A stretch of DNA of 64,000 nucleotides from Magicicada septendecula (GCA_034769895.1 CM068372.1:434265958-434329957); one strand, 5' to 3'; positions 1 to 11,762 are shown, numbered from the stretch's first letter. Translations and numbers: made by a program. Notes: generated by a model from the letters alone, not told the origin.

Positions 1-704
1 ACTTTCAATTCCATTGATTTTAATGTCTGTATTACTTTTATACTCATCAATATTTTGCTTAGTTTTTTCAATCTTATCCACTACACTTCTATATTTATAT
101 TCGGTTTCAGTATTGCATTTATTTATTTTACATTCTATTTCATTATTGTACTTATTAATTTTTCGTTACTCTCATTTATTTGTTTTTCAATTCTTTCTGA
201 CACATTACTATCTATCTCATTAATTTTAATATCTATATTCTTTATTGAACTCTCTAATTCGTCAAATTTATTTCCATATTTCTCATTGGTTTTCTCAACA
301 CTTTTATTAACTTGCTTTATTTCATTTCTAATTTCATCAAAATTATTTTCATTTATATAAAAACGATTATCAAAGTCACTGCTTAATTTATCAAAATGAT
401 TATCAAAATCACTGCTTAATTTATCAAATTTATTGTCAAATTTTTCATCGTTACTATCAAAATGACTCTTTACTTCATTAAATTGATTTAGTAAAATACT
501 CATCATGTCATTATCAAATTTGCTATTATTGCATTTTGTTGAGGTTGGAGTTAACTGAACTCCTGAATCTTCTGTCATTTTTGTTTCATCTGTTACACTT
601 AATACGACTATTTTGTCTTGACCCACATTTGGAGTCAAATGAACTTCAAGACCGCTCATGACAGCTGATTCACTCATTTCAATTTCAACCTCATTAGTAT
701 CCAT
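1..704 (-). pseudogene. gag-like coiled-coil protein of LTR element family C, partial
   Basis: The minus strand reads from a start at 704 into an acidic N-terminus (about 70 residues) and then a long heptad-rich stretch with repeated blocks of the type FDNKFDKLSSD, full of Asn, Lys, Glu and Ile, as expected for an extended coiled coil. The sequence to the left edge keeps the same character. It is not recognisable by a catalytic motif. I call it gag because it sits just downstream of a primer-site-like sequence (881-898) and has the same plan as the coiled-coil gags of the two other LTR families in this window. It looks broken about once and runs out of the window, so capsid and any pol are not visible. 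It could instead be an unrelated coiled-coil protein. Confidence 0.5.
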
Positions 705-880
705 TTTTTATATTCTTATGAGATTTTAATCTTAAAAAAAACTTAATCTTACATGTACTCAGTATTACATGTACCCTTATAAGTATTATGTAACTATAGT
801 AGTATTACGTAATTTATACGTATTCCTAAATCACGCTTATATTCACTCGTAGGTGTGGTTTATATATTATTTTATAAACA

Positions 881-898
881 GTCCCTGTTTGGCCACCA
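881..898 (-). other. primer binding site of family C, tRNA-Lys(UUU)-like
   Basis: Read on the minus strand this is TGGTGGCCAAACAGGGAC. The complement of the 3' end of tRNA-Lys(UUU), as used by lentiviruses, is TGGCGCCCGAACAGGGAC, so 15 of 18 positions agree, and the next base also agrees. It lies about 180 bp upstream of the gag-like start and one base from a TG (at 900) that would be the LTR edge. The position and match support a primer site. The mismatches suggest age. Confidence 0.5.
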
Positions 899-899
899 A

Positions 900-1509
900 T
901 GAGATGTTACTCACCTTTATCACATTTATTAATTATTATGTAAAACAAACTTACCTTGACTTAGCTCAGGATTCGGCACACGAACTGTGAATTATAAACA
1001 TGACTTAGGGTTACGTACTTCAATGACTACGCACATTTATGGTTAACTCATTCAAATTTTTATTGAACGTTCTTTACTACTTTTGAATTTACTTGCCTTC
1101 CAACTTATGGCTCAAATTATTAATATTTCTTTTAATTACTTTTCTCTTTTAAAATACACAAAAACAGGACCTTCACTATAACATTGTTGCACTTATTCTA
1201 ATCATTAGTTTAAGTAAGACAACCCAGTTTGCTCACTCACACAAGTCATCCAATTTACAAACCCATTTACTTTAGAGAGCTCTGTATTTTTTCTTTTTAA
1301 TTTTCCACAATTGTAAAAGTTTATATATTATACGGTTACTTGGTTTTGCTGATTCGGGCCGACCTCTTGCTACACTGGTTTCACAATTTCGTCAACGTTT
1401 TCTGAATTTAGTTCTCCATTCTGATTTTGATATTACTGCCGATTAACGAACGTTACACATTCTGCACCACTTTATTTTATACTGAAAAACACATATTTTA
1501 AGTTTTATA
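900..1509 (-). repeat. probable LTR of family C, outer end undetermined
   Basis: If 881-898 is the primer site, the LTR must start about position 900 on the plus strand (TGAGATGTTACTC) and extend rightwards. No second copy of this sequence is in the window, so the outer end cannot be placed; 1509 is only the point where base composition changes. The region is AT-rich and has no reading frame of note. Confidence 0.3.
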
Positions 1510-3713
1510 AATTCTTTCGGCTCGCGAGCCTATTGTATTCAACTGGCCGGTTGTATGATTTGTAGTCGACTGTTTGTTCTCCGCACACACAGCACTGAGG
1601 AATGTATTCGAACATGACCAAATGCCTGAGAACGTTGGCCGCCTGTGCGCGCACTTGTGGGCAAATACGCACCCTCGTGGAAAGTCTGCATTCCAATGCC
1701 GAGCTGTACCAGCCTCGAAGATATACTCTATTCACCATATATTCTTTGTTGAAATAAAATTGAAAAGATTAAATTTATAAAATCTCATAGGTTTGTACCG
1801 TTACAACAGATTTAATAAAGAACATTTATTATTGGTTGCCCAGCAATCAGGTATACTTTGCATGTGTATACTTAATGATTCCCTGGTATTATATACAAAT
1901 CAACAATAATGCAAAGTCGAAGATTCAATAAAACTTGGCAAGGTACATGACCCTTTTGGGACAGCGGGTGTCATGCTACCGTATTTTGGTATTATATTAA
2001 AGACAGATTCCTTTCCTAGTTTGGGACAGAAAGCAATGATCGGGAGGGTCATGTGCTTTCATTTAATGTGTGTTTCTACCATACAGAGCATTTCAGTTTT
2101 CAGTTCTAGTAACGTTTTCAAACGTGGAACAGTGAGTAATTGTAGACAAAATTAAGTTTCTTTTGCCATGTAAGTTTTTCACTTTTCTTATACCGTACTT
2201 TACTTTCGTTATAATAGCACATTTCTGTTACTAAAATGTTATCTAATTTTTATTAATAATTGCACACTGATTATCTTTAAAATATGTAAATCTTGTTATG
2301 ATGTAATTTACATGACATAAATTGAGACTATCATGATCACAAGGGTTAAAAAAAGAACATTTTTGTAATACAAAATAGCCACTTATTTTCAGACTTTTGG
2401 TATACTCACTTACAACTATAAAAATACATCTGTAGCCAAGATTATCACCAGCACGATTGTTAATATGCATATTACCCCCACACTATGCACTGAACGGTTT
2501 TTTTATGATACATCAGTCAACAATCCACTTAACTAACCTGTTTTTCACTAACAAATTTCCAAAATGTGGTAGAACAGTTTCACGTATAGAGTGAGCTGCT
2601 AGATAACAGAATGTGCCCTCAGTCCACTGAATGAGTCCGTCTTAACGTGTGTGAGATGATTCAAGTTGTAACACCCACAACAACATGAGACCAGTCTAAT
2701 GACCCTTTTTGCAGGTAACTTTACCATTAGCAGGTAACAGACTCATCCAGTAGCCGCAACCCCCACACTGTTATCATCATCTCAAACCTTTTGGTATATT
2801 TCAGAGTTTAGCACATAACCAGTGGAAGCATCACTTAGAATAAACATTTAATACCAAATTGTTACACTTATTCTTTATGTAAACCCTAAATTTTATTCTT
2901 CCCCTGAATGGGCACATTCCTTAATCAATTGTGAGGTTTCCATTTGGATAAAAACTAGCTTTAGAACATTTTATGTTATCATAAAATGATCTAATTATTA
3001 GAACAGGGTCATGGTTGGATTGACGTCTTGGAATGTACTTACTGTTATCATTTAAATGCAGCATAAAGTAAATGGAAAAAATATCTTTCCATTATCTTTC
3101 CAGCAAAAGAAGAGCATAACATAACATCTGTACTACAGTAGTCAGTAATTCTTGGTATTTGACACCAGGCACATATGAAAATTATTGCAAAAATATTGTA
3201 CATTTCACATGTAACATGACAGCACCCCATGAAGCCCACACTGAAAGCTCTATTAATTTATTTTGGCTCCTCAACTTTGTAACTGTTGTTCCAGCATACT
3301 TATTCCTAATCTATATAAATATATACAAAGTAAATACATAAATAATAGTATAAAATATTATTTATATTTATTAGAAGAGCAAGAATAATGTTCATAAATA
3401 TGAAAAGTAAATATATATAATTTACAATTTATAAAAAATATATAAAGTTGGGTTTAAGTGTGTGCATATGCTTTCCTAAGGTCAAATTCGTTTATTTGTT
3501 TTCAGAAAATTTCCAGCAAAAACCTAAGAATGTAGTGTATATTTTGTTATTAAAACAGTCATAACTCAAACAGTTAATCACAGAATGCATGTGATATATA
3601 AATAGCAAATAAAATCTACTCAAAGTCATCAATAAAATTGTAAACAAAGTACAGTAATTTGTAAAATTAGGTAAAAGAAATTGCAGTCACTAATGCATAT
3701 ATTCAGTATAAAC
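1510..3713. other. no recognisable gene; short GC-richer patch at 1510-1725
   Basis: The stretch is AT-rich with only short chance reading frames. 1510-1725 is clearly richer in G, C and CpG and contains overlapping open frames of about 70 residues on both strands. None resembles a known family and there is no clear splice context. An AATAAA follows at about 1753. A ten-base inverted repeat (ACATGACCCT near 1944 and its complement near 2050) is present. I see nothing else. Confidence 0.4.
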
Positions 3714-4328
3714 CAGTGGTTCCTAACATTTCTGGACCCACATTTGACTTTGGTCTTCCACGTTTATTTCAAGTACAACCAGAGCTTAAAGGTTATTGGG
3801 TTCTTTTAATAAAAAAAAAACTTGATAAAACACAAATAGCATATCTTATTATTGCCAGTTATGTATAATTATTAAATATAATACACAAAATTTACAAAAC
3901 GGGGCCCGATTCTTAAAACTAATTTCAGGTTGGTTCTATGCTATATTAAAGTATAGTTTTTTCAAAAGACGGTTGATTACTTTCATTACAAATCTACTAA
4001 AAAAAATAATTACAGTGAAACTTCCTACCACTTGTTTTGTACCCAAGAGTAAATGTCAGGTTCTATTGATGTTAGTTTTAACCTCAAATCACTTTATAGA
4101 CATTCTGTTTATATATTTGCTTTTAATATAAATGAGTTCATCAAATGCACTTTCGCAAACGTAACTTGACACAAAAGGTATTAAAGACTTCAATGTCTGA
4201 TAAAAATATATTGTTATTTTGAACATAAAATTGTATTTACTTTTTTCCAGCTAGGTCTTCTTGCGTACCACCTTGGATCCCTCCGTGTACCACACTAGTG
4301 ATACGCATACCACCAGTTGGGAACCCTA
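3714..4328. mobile_element. hAT-type MITE with 8-bp target site duplication
   Basis: The left end reads CAGTGGTTCCTAAC and the right end, on the opposite strand, TAGGGTTCCCAAC, an imperfect terminal inverted repeat of the CAGNGGTTCC type typical of hAT elements. Both ends are flanked by the identical octamer GTATAAAC (3706-3713 and 4329-4336); eight bases is the hAT signature. The 615-bp interior is AT-rich and has no transposase, so this is a non-autonomous copy that would have been moved in trans. The slight mismatch of the ends suggests moderate age. Confidence 0.82.
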
Positions 4329-4336
4329 GTATAAAC

Positions 4337-5390
4337 AGTGAGATGAAGTAACCTCAAATTATGTAGCCTTACCAGTGTCAGATCGAAATGTCTCTACATT
4401 TTCTATATTATTCAATTCAGATCCACATTTGAAATTAAATTACCATAATATTTTATCTTCAGTCAAGAAGTTATCAGTTAATTTGTAAAAAAAAAAATCA
4501 TTCTAAAATTCAACACTGCACAAGCCAATACTATACCAAATGTGTAGTTCACAACAAGGAGCCGTTACAAACATTGACATGTAAAGTATCGGAAATTAGC
4601 AGTTTTGAGATAAAAATGCCATCTGTCAGTAATGCACTGAACTATTGTTGAATTGTAAAGAAACAGTATGCATGCAGCAATCAGAAATATGCTAGATGAA
4701 ATAACCTACGAGTTTTAAATACAACTTACAGGTGTGAAATGCCAAGCCACAATAACTTAGGGGACATAACCGTGTGAATCATTTTGCCAAGCAAGAATGC
4801 AGACTCTGTCATCGTGAAGGCTGTAGCAGCCAGACAAAAATCTTGTGTGAGAAGTATAATTTATGTATGGCAAGAAACAAAGAATTACAAATAATTTCAA
4901 CTAAACATACAAATATCACTGTAACTCATATAGTGATAAATTGAATTACAGGATAAATGTGTATCAATAATTTCACACTACATTATAATATATAATTCAA
5001 TGATTTTAATTTGTAAGGTAAAAGGTAAAATTTTGTTACAAATTTCATTACTGTTTTGTAGTGCCAAATATCATAGACACATTACATATTTGCAGTGGCA
5101 ATATGACAGCATATATTAATTTATTTATGTAATTATGCTTGTTTAAGGGTTTCTGTTTAAAAACATTATATTGATAAGTTTTATTACACTGCTAAAACAT
5201 CTTGGGCAATAGAAACTATTCTTACATACCACACAGTAATGGTTCGTAATACTATAATTGATTAATTTACACTCAAAATGTACAAACAGAAAATTCTGTT
5301 ACAAACATCAGTGTTATTATTTAATGCCAGCATACGTTATTTATAATACAACAGGATATGCCAAATTAAATACTTTTGTAGAAACAACTC
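4337..5390. other. no recognisable gene
   Basis: AT-rich sequence between the MITE and the zinc-finger tail. Only short chance frames are present. Part of it may be 3' UTR or downstream flank of the minus-strand zinc-finger gene. Confidence 0.4.
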
Positions 5391-5643
5391 ACCGGTACTT
5401 CTTAATGCCAGAATGTATTAACTTGTTTTTATAAACTGTCTGATATAATAAATGATAACAATCATCACACTGGTATTTTTTACTCCCACTATGGATTAAC
5501 TTGTGTTTTGACAAACTGCCTGACTGAGAAAATATTTTGAACAAACATCGCAGGACTTCTTAATGCCAGAATGTATCAACTTTTGTTTTGACAAATTGCA
5601 TGACTGAGAAAATGATTTTGAACAAACATCGCACTATGACTTC
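5391..5643 (-). pseudogene. three decayed C2H2 fingers following the zinc-finger ORF
   Basis: Minus-strand sequence directly after the zinc-finger stop still encodes finger-like pieces, such as CDVCSKSFSQS and KLIHSGIKK, in shifted frames. In finger 10 a 5-base loss relative to its neighbours turns HKLIHSG into a short out-of-frame tail and a stop. The next finger has Gln where the first zinc-binding His should be, the one after has a one-base loss, and the last has CDDCYH in place of CDVCSKSF. The ancestral array therefore had at least 13 fingers, and the present protein ends early. Confidence 0.75.
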
Positions 5644-6672
5644 TTAATGCCAGAATGTATTGTGTTGTGACAAACTGCCTGACCGAGTAAATGATTTTGA
5701 ACAAACATCGCACTGGTACTTCTTAATGCCAGAATGTATTAACTTGTGTTGTGACATATGGTCTGACCGAGTAAATGATTTTGAACAAACATCGCACTGG
5801 TATTTCTTAATGTCGGAATGTATTAACTTGTGTTGTGACAAACCATGTGACTGAGTAAATGATTTTGAACAAACATCACACTGGTATTGCTTAATACCAG
5901 AATGTATTGACTTGTGTCTTGACAAAGTGCTTGAAGCAGTAAATGATTTTGAACAAACATCGCACTGGTACTTCTTAATGCCAGAATGTATTAACTTGTG
6001 TCTTGACAAAGTGCTTGAATCAATAAATGATTTTGAACAAACATCGCACTGGTACTTCTTAATGCCAGAATGTATTAACTTGTGTTGTGACATATGGTCT
6101 GACCGAGTAAATGATTTTGAACAAACATCGCACTGGTATTTCTTAATGTCGGAATGTATTAACTTGTGTTGTGACAAACCATGTGACTGAGTAAATGATT
6201 TTGAACAAACATCACACTGGTATTGCTTAATACCAGAATGTATTGACTTGTGTCTTGACAAAGTGCTTGAAGCAGTAAATGATTTTGAACAAACATCGCA
6301 CTGGTACTTCTTAATGCCAGAATGTATTAACTTGTGTCTTGACAAAGTGCTTGAATCAATAAATGATTTTGAACAAACATCGCACTGGTACTTCTTAATG
6401 CCAGAATGTATTAACTTGTGTTGTGACAAACTGCCTGATTGAGTAAATGATTTTGAACAAACATCGCACTGGTACTTCTTAATGCCAGAATGTATTAACT
6501 TGTGTGGTGACAGATGGTCTCCTAGAGTATTCTGCATTGACTTTCTCCTATATAGTTCACAATCCAGAGTAGAATCCTCTTCTTCACAGATATTATTCAT
6601 GGGTGTAAATAAGTAACACTGGAACAAATTAATACACAACTGTAATAATTCATAATTGGAACACTGAAGCAC
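5644..6672 (-). CDS. C2H2 zinc-finger protein, ten tandem fingers
   Basis: A probable nuclear, sequence-specific DNA-binding protein. After an N-terminal region of about 66 residues with an acidic patch (EEED) and a finger remnant (DHLSPHKLIH), ten 28-residue fingers follow from residue 67. Each has CDVCSKSF, a variable helix and HKxIH; finger 10 is incomplete. Linkers are HSGIKKY instead of the usual TGEKPY. Helix residues at -1, 2, 3 and 6 differ between fingers (QGSQ, DSTR, ASTR, QHGQ, RDHQ, RGSQ), so a composite DNA site is expected. Fingers 6-9 repeat fingers 2-5 exactly. The start at 6672 is uncertain: a good splice acceptor (TTTGTTCCAG, ending at 6619) suggests this is a last exon beginning about 6618, with earlier exons not recognised. 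No KRAB, BTB or ZAD domain is visible here. It may be a young lineage-specific gene or a recent pseudogene. Confidence 0.75.
   Translation of the reverse strand: MLQCSNYELLQLCINLFQCYLFTPMNNICEEEDSTLDCELYRRKSMQNTLGDHLSPHKLIHSGIKKYQCDVCSKSFTQSGSLSQHKLIHSGIKKYQCDVCSKSFIDSSTLSRHKLIHSGIKKYQCDVCSKSFTASSTLSRHKSIHSGIKQYQCDVCSKSFTQSHGLSQHKLIHSDIKKYQCDVCSKSFTRSDHMSQHKLIHSGIKKYQCDVCSKSFIDSSTLSRHKLIHSGIKKYQCDVCSKSFTASSTLSRHKSIHSGIKQYQCDVCSKSFTQSHGLSQHKLIHSDIKKYQCDVCSKSFTRSDHMSQHKLIHSGIKKYQCDVCSKSFTRSGSLSQHNTFWH
5719..6390 (-). repeat. 336-bp tandem duplication of four zinc fingers
   Basis: 6055-6390 (fingers 2-5) and 5719-6054 (fingers 6-9) encode identical residues and look the same at the base level when compared by eye at an offset of 336 bases, exactly four 84-base finger units. 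This indicates a very recent unequal crossover or replication slippage, or ongoing gene conversion. Confidence 0.85.
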
Positions 6673-7305
6673 TAGAAACTAGTGTTAAAAATCATGTTCT
6701 ACCTGTGATGTAGCTTTCGGCTTGCAAAAATTAACCTTACCCTATGTATGATTACAGTATTGCATTACTCTTCATAGGAAGGACAGTAGACTTTTATAAG
6801 CAAATTTGTATATAATTGAATAGTGAATGGCACGCGCGTGCGCACACACACATTTGCATATTTAACCACACTAGAATTTTTGTAAATAATTAATATAGAG
6901 TAGTTGTTAAAAATAGTTTTAAGTAGTGCTATGTGTACATGCAGGGAAAGCTTACAAGCTGTAGCTTGTCAAAGTGAACACCTGTTCATTTTAAGCTCTG
7001 TGTGTGTGATTTTAAGCCAGTAAAAGAGTACGTGAATACATAAGTAAGACACAAGTGTTAGCAGTCAGAAGTACTCATTGGAAACTGCTGTCATCTAATA
7101 AAAGCATTGAAGAATTACTAATTTTGCTCACAAAGATTACAAAAATAAAGGCAATTCTCTAGAGGTGATACGTGATGGCAACCAAAAGGAACTGCAAGAA
7201 AGAATAGAAGAGAGTGTAAGAGAAAACTTTGGCCAGAAATAGAAGGAATCGCTACGAAGAGAGAAATGCAAGCAAGGTTGGAGAACAGTAAAACGGTATG
7301 AACAA

Positions 7306-7308
<3 letters not shown>
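6673..7308. other. no recognisable gene; upstream flank of zinc-finger ORF
   Basis: This may contain intron or promoter sequence of the minus-strand zinc-finger gene. A short alternating GC/CA run lies near 6832-6853. No exon could be supported. Confidence 0.35.

Positions 7309-7399
<91 letters not shown>
7309..7399. repeat. (AG)n microsatellite
   Basis: An uninterrupted AG dinucleotide run of about 45 units. The long Ser-Leu frame on the minus strand here is only its translation. The perfect run implies high mutability. Confidence 0.97.
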
Positions 7400-7401
<2 letters not shown>

Positions 7402-10013
7402 AAGGGTGAACACAGTACTAGTCTCAGAATAAATTCCCCAAAAATGCTCTCTGTTCTAAAATCTGTATAAGACAGGTCCACTTATACTGTTAAATACTTT
7501 GTCTATGTCTGTAAAAATCTAAGTGGGTCTTGAATTTATGCTAAGTTTACAACCTTTTCTCCATTACTTGTTATGACATAAAAATTGCGTTTGTACAATA
7601 TTTTTATTTCTTAAAGCCCGTCTGATTACTGATATGAAAACATATGAAACTTATTTTAATCTTCTAGCTTATTTACTATTTTAGTGTAAAGTTTGTGTTA
7701 CGTTTGTGGATGGAAGACTGATTTCTCTATAATATTGGTTTCATTGGATCCCCATTTTGTACACTCAAAACAGTAATCCGTATAATATTTTTTTTGTGGA
7801 TTTCTTGCGTTCAGTAGTACATATTTACAAAATGGAGTATTAGCATAGACCTAGTTTCTTATACTTCAACAGCTTCAAACTGATATCACTTAAACAAGGA
7901 GCACTATGATTTGTTGTGTCATCTACAGGCATAAACTCTTCCAAATTAACACTATGTAAACATACTAGGTACACTTTGTTTTGTTAAAACTCTCTTCATA
8001 TCTGTTAAGTCAGCGTTGAATCTAAGGATTTTCCCATTCTTTCTCGTATATATGTGTACTTAAATGCTACTCTCGCCTTCACATCCATGATAATTGTCTT
8101 CATTACACTATGGATAGCTGACTGATGACTATGAATGTAGGCCTAATTTTACAAAGTTACAAAAGACCTCTTCTTTGCCTTTGCCTCTTCTTTCTGTTTA
8201 AACCTAACAATTTTATTTGCAGCAGTTATGGGTTTGCCACATATTTGATATATTTGCTATCTCTTATAAGCACATCCTCTTTCACATTCGTACTTGGTAC
8301 TTTGATCTTAGTTACTACACTTAAAATTTCTTAATAGCGATTACAATTTTAAAGGTAGAATTTGTTTCGACTTTAAATGAGAATAAATTATCAAGATAAT
8401 CCTGTGAATAATTTGCTGAAGGTAGCCAATCAACGTAAGCTATACAATCAATCGGAAAAGAAATCAAACTTTGTTTAATTGGATTAATCAATTTCAAGTA
8501 GTTTCAAATTCTATGACAGCGAATAGTCGTTTCAGGATATCTTATACTTAGTAAATTCTTTTATAGTTTGTTTTTTATTTAAACTGAACAACGTAGATAC
8601 ACATATTACATAAATTACTTATATATTATATATAAACTATTACGTTTGCTTCAGCGGTATTGCTAATGTGTAATTTTGTAATCACTCTGCTACACTAAAA
8701 TAAAAAAAAACCTTTATGTGACGACTGTGGGCTTCTAAAATGTTTAGCAAAAAAACAGATACAAACAGGTGGAACTAGAGCCCTGTTTTAGTGTCTCAAA
8801 CCTTGTACAGGTCACAAAAATTTCGTATGTTCTAAATTCAAATAATAACCTTTTGTATAATAAATTAATAACCATATTTAGATACTGCAGTATTGCATGG
8901 TTCATTGATTATATTATATATATTTATTGACTTTTACAAAACTTAACAAAGTAGATCAGACTGTTATATCTCCAATATTTGCGTTTTGAAGAAACAGTAG
9001 AAGTGTAAAATGAGCAGCTGTTATTCAGTACAGCAGTTCAGATAAACATGGAACGTTCTACACAAAACATTCAATGCCAGCAGCAATTCAAGTAGACGTA
9101 AACACAGTCTACTTTTTGGCGGGATTTTTAGCTGACTTCAGTGAATGAGAGGTAGTCCAAACAAATGAGTTGTTACGAAGAGTTTATAAATTGTGTAATT
9201 TCTAATGGAAGTAGACATAAATGTTGAAATGATAAATAAAACGCGTTACTAGCATCTTCAAACTACACAATATATTATTTAAATATTTTCTGCCACCATA
9301 TGCTGTTTGATAATAGAATTCAGTAAATCTGCTTAGTAGCTCTACTATGTAATCTTGCGGACAATTATGAATTATTGTATACACCGCAAACGACTAAATT
9401 GGTCATCTCATTTAGTCAGTCTTACACAATCATCACAGAGTCATTACAGAAAAACAAAGGGTTAGTAACCTATTTACCTGTCCTATTCATGAACAACCTT
9501 TTTATTTCAGTTTTATAACATTTCATCTATCTGCTAGTCGTTTTCGCTCAACATACTCGTGCGATTGATTGCTTCTCTCACGCTTGTGTCCAGTGCATAT
9601 TTAATTATTGTACGTTGCACTCTGTGACTCCATAATTTTTACTACGTTGCCTTGACTTGTTCCTAAATTTCTTTAACAAATTGTTGTCTTTGATTTTTTC
9701 CACTATTTGAATCTTATGTCATTTGCAATTCCGACCTTTATTCCGCAGGTTTTGGTCCCCGCGCTCGTATCGCTCAACATCACATATTGCATGCACACCT
9801 CCCCTCCCAACATTAACTAAATTCGTTGGCTACATTACAGTTTTTAAAAACGTTTAATATACGCGATACTTTTGTCTTGAACTTTTTTAAGTTAGAAGAA
9901 TGAAGACACAGTAGTGTATAAACAAAGATTATAAGGTCAACGGATTTGTCTTTAGTTACGAGTTAGCTGTTGAAAAAAAGACAGTTCATTCAGTGTATCT
10001 GGTGTCATGTAGA
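7400..10013. other. no recognisable gene
   Basis: AT-rich noncoding sequence with scattered frames below 70 codons and no homology I recognise. The base composition becomes a little richer in CpG from about 9540. Confidence 0.4.
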
Positions 10014-10262
10014 AGTTGAGATAATACACAGATGACTTTTGTAATCGCTGCTATTAAGTGATACGTATATTTGTTGTTGTGGCAGCAAGTTCCTTTTAGT
10101 TGACAACTGAGTGTTGCTGAGGTTTTGTAACCTTTATCGTTAGCGATAAGTGTAATTATTGTTGTGGCGAGTATTTTTTGTTTGCGTTTGCTGACAGTTG
10201 AGTGTGTTTGAGATTGTGTAATTTTTGCAGTAAGTGACACGTATAATTGTTGTTGTAGCCCG
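10014..10262. repeat. three imperfect tandem repeats of about 80-90 bp
   Basis: Three blocks share the order GTTGAG-like start, TTTTGTAA, AAGTGAtACGTATAaTTGTTGTTGT-like core (split by substitutions) and a G-rich end. Blocks begin at about 10016, 10099 and 10195. They lie directly upstream of the LINE remnant and could be its internal promoter/5' UTR or an independent minisatellite. Confidence 0.55.
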
Positions 10263-10274
10263 TTTTGTGAACGA

Positions 10275-11655
10275 GCCATGGTCACAGGCTCCCTATCTGG
10301 GCATTTTTCCCACCCTCCTGCTGACTCCTTAGACCCGTCCAAAGGAGCCGATGTGGTTTCGGCCATTAGTCAACTTCGCCTTAAGCAGGTCCCCAGCGAG
10401 GATCATATCGGCGCGGCAGCGGTTCAACACCCCCTCCCACAGTCTAATCTCACTGTTCAATGGATGTATCTGGCTCCATTACTCCCCCAGGCTGTGGAAA
10501 CGTGCAAAAATCGCCTTGATTCCCAAACCTCGTAAGCTGAGTATACCTCCCGAGAATCATCGCCCAATATCTCTATTGCCAGTCATCTCAAAAGCATTCG
10601 AACGGTACCTGCACAGCCGATATGCGCCCCTTTTGGATGGTTTCATTCGGCAGTAGCAATTCGGCTTTCACAGAGAGCACTCGACGACCCTTCAACTCGT
10701 CAGGGTTGTTACCCAACTGACGGATGCCGAGAACAAGCGTCAGTCCACTGTCGCTGTATTGCTCGACGTGAGTTAAACCCTTCTATCGACTGTGGCACAA
10801 AGGCCTTCTCTACAAACTAGCCCAATTCCCTCTCCCTGCCTCTTTCATTCATCTTCTGCAATCGTATCTTTGAGACTGCATCTATAGAGTATGCGTCGAT
10901 GGGTCGTACCCATTCATTCGACCGATCGTCACAGGCGTTCTTCAGGGATCTGTCCTAGGTCACGTTCTGTACCTTCTGTACACAAATGACCTGTCTGTAC
11001 AGCCTGGAGTCATTTATCGCACTATGTGATGACACCATGTTTCATGCTAGCTCAGCGAACCTTAGTTTCTCCACTGGCCTGGTGCAACGTCAGCTCGTCC
11101 AACTTACAGACTGTCTTTGGAAGTGGAGAATGGCGATCAATGTGGAGAAAACCGACGCGATCGCCTTTTCTCGTACATTTTACTTCCTGCTGCCAGTCCC
11201 TCTCCCTAGAAGGGAGTCCAATCGTATGGAAAGGGTCTGTAAAATACTTGGGCGTCACTGTTGACCGGCGCCTAAGCTTTGCAAACCATGTCTGCCAGAG
11301 TCTCCAGTCAAACCTCACGTGCCCGCGGCATCAAACCCAAAATATATCCCTTTCTCACTCATCGGAGTTCAGTGCCTGTGCGCACTAAACTTACCATTTA
11401 TTTGCTCTTTCTCAGAGCAATACTAACATCTGCAGCAGCTGCCTTTTGGGCATAACTCAGCCCAAACATCGTCACCTGTTTGGAGCTTTCCAATCTCGAG
11501 TCCTCTGCTATGTCTCAGACTCTCCCTGGTTTGTCAGAAATGATGGTATCAGGTGAGAGGAGTTGAAGGTTCCTACTCTCACCGAATTCGTTTGGTCCCT
11601 AGCCTTTAATATCTTTGCCCGAGCCCCTGTCTTCATTTCAAGGCAGGAACTTTTT
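10275..11655 (+). pseudogene. Jockey-like LINE reverse transcriptase remnant
   Basis: Reading the plus strand gives the ordered landmarks of a Jockey-clade reverse transcriptase: VVSAISQLRLKQVPSEDHI (10351-10407), WKRAKIALIPKP, NHRPISLLPVISKAFER (around 10560-10605), QFGFHREHSTTLQLVRV (about 10659), GVLQGSVLG (about 10935), a catalytic-box relic LCDDTMF (about 11025) and KYLGVTVDRRLSF (about 11245), followed by a decayed C-terminus. The enzyme would copy its own RNA at a nicked target. The endonuclease half is absent (5' truncated), and in-frame stops (after SFIRQ at about 10657, and after LLDVS) plus several frameshifts break it, so it is long dead. An A-rich end with AAATAAAC is near 11660. 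Confidence 0.85.
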
Positions 11656-11707
11656 TAAATTTTTAAATAAACTTTTAACTTGATTCAAGGTCTTGTTTTC
11701 TGAGTTA

Positions 11708-11762
11708 CAGTAGAGTCTCATTTATCCGACCTTTGCTTATCCGACATTCCGTATTATCCGAC
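11708..11762 (+). repeat. left terminal inverted repeat of Tigger-like element
   Basis: It starts CAGTAGAGTCTC and holds three copies of TTATCCGAC or a close variant, likely transposase binding sites. The first copy is ATTTATCCGAC against GCTTATCCGAC at the right end. Confidence 0.9.

Noticed and set aside
1505-1780. Overlapping frames of 68 and 77 codons in a GC-richer patch
   Set aside because: No family resemblance, both strands equally open and no splice context; kept only as a composition note.
5660-6442. Plus-strand frames of 64-92 codons over the zinc-finger array
   Set aside because: They are periodic shadows of the 84-base finger unit on the other strand.
7137-7481. 114-codon minus-strand frame with a long Ser-Leu repeat
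   Set aside because: It is the translation of the AG microsatellite and has no protein character outside it.
10278-10535. Separate 85-codon gene upstream of the LINE
   Set aside because: VVSAISQLRLKQVPSEDHI matches the linker in front of Jockey-type reverse transcriptase, so it belongs to the LINE remnant.
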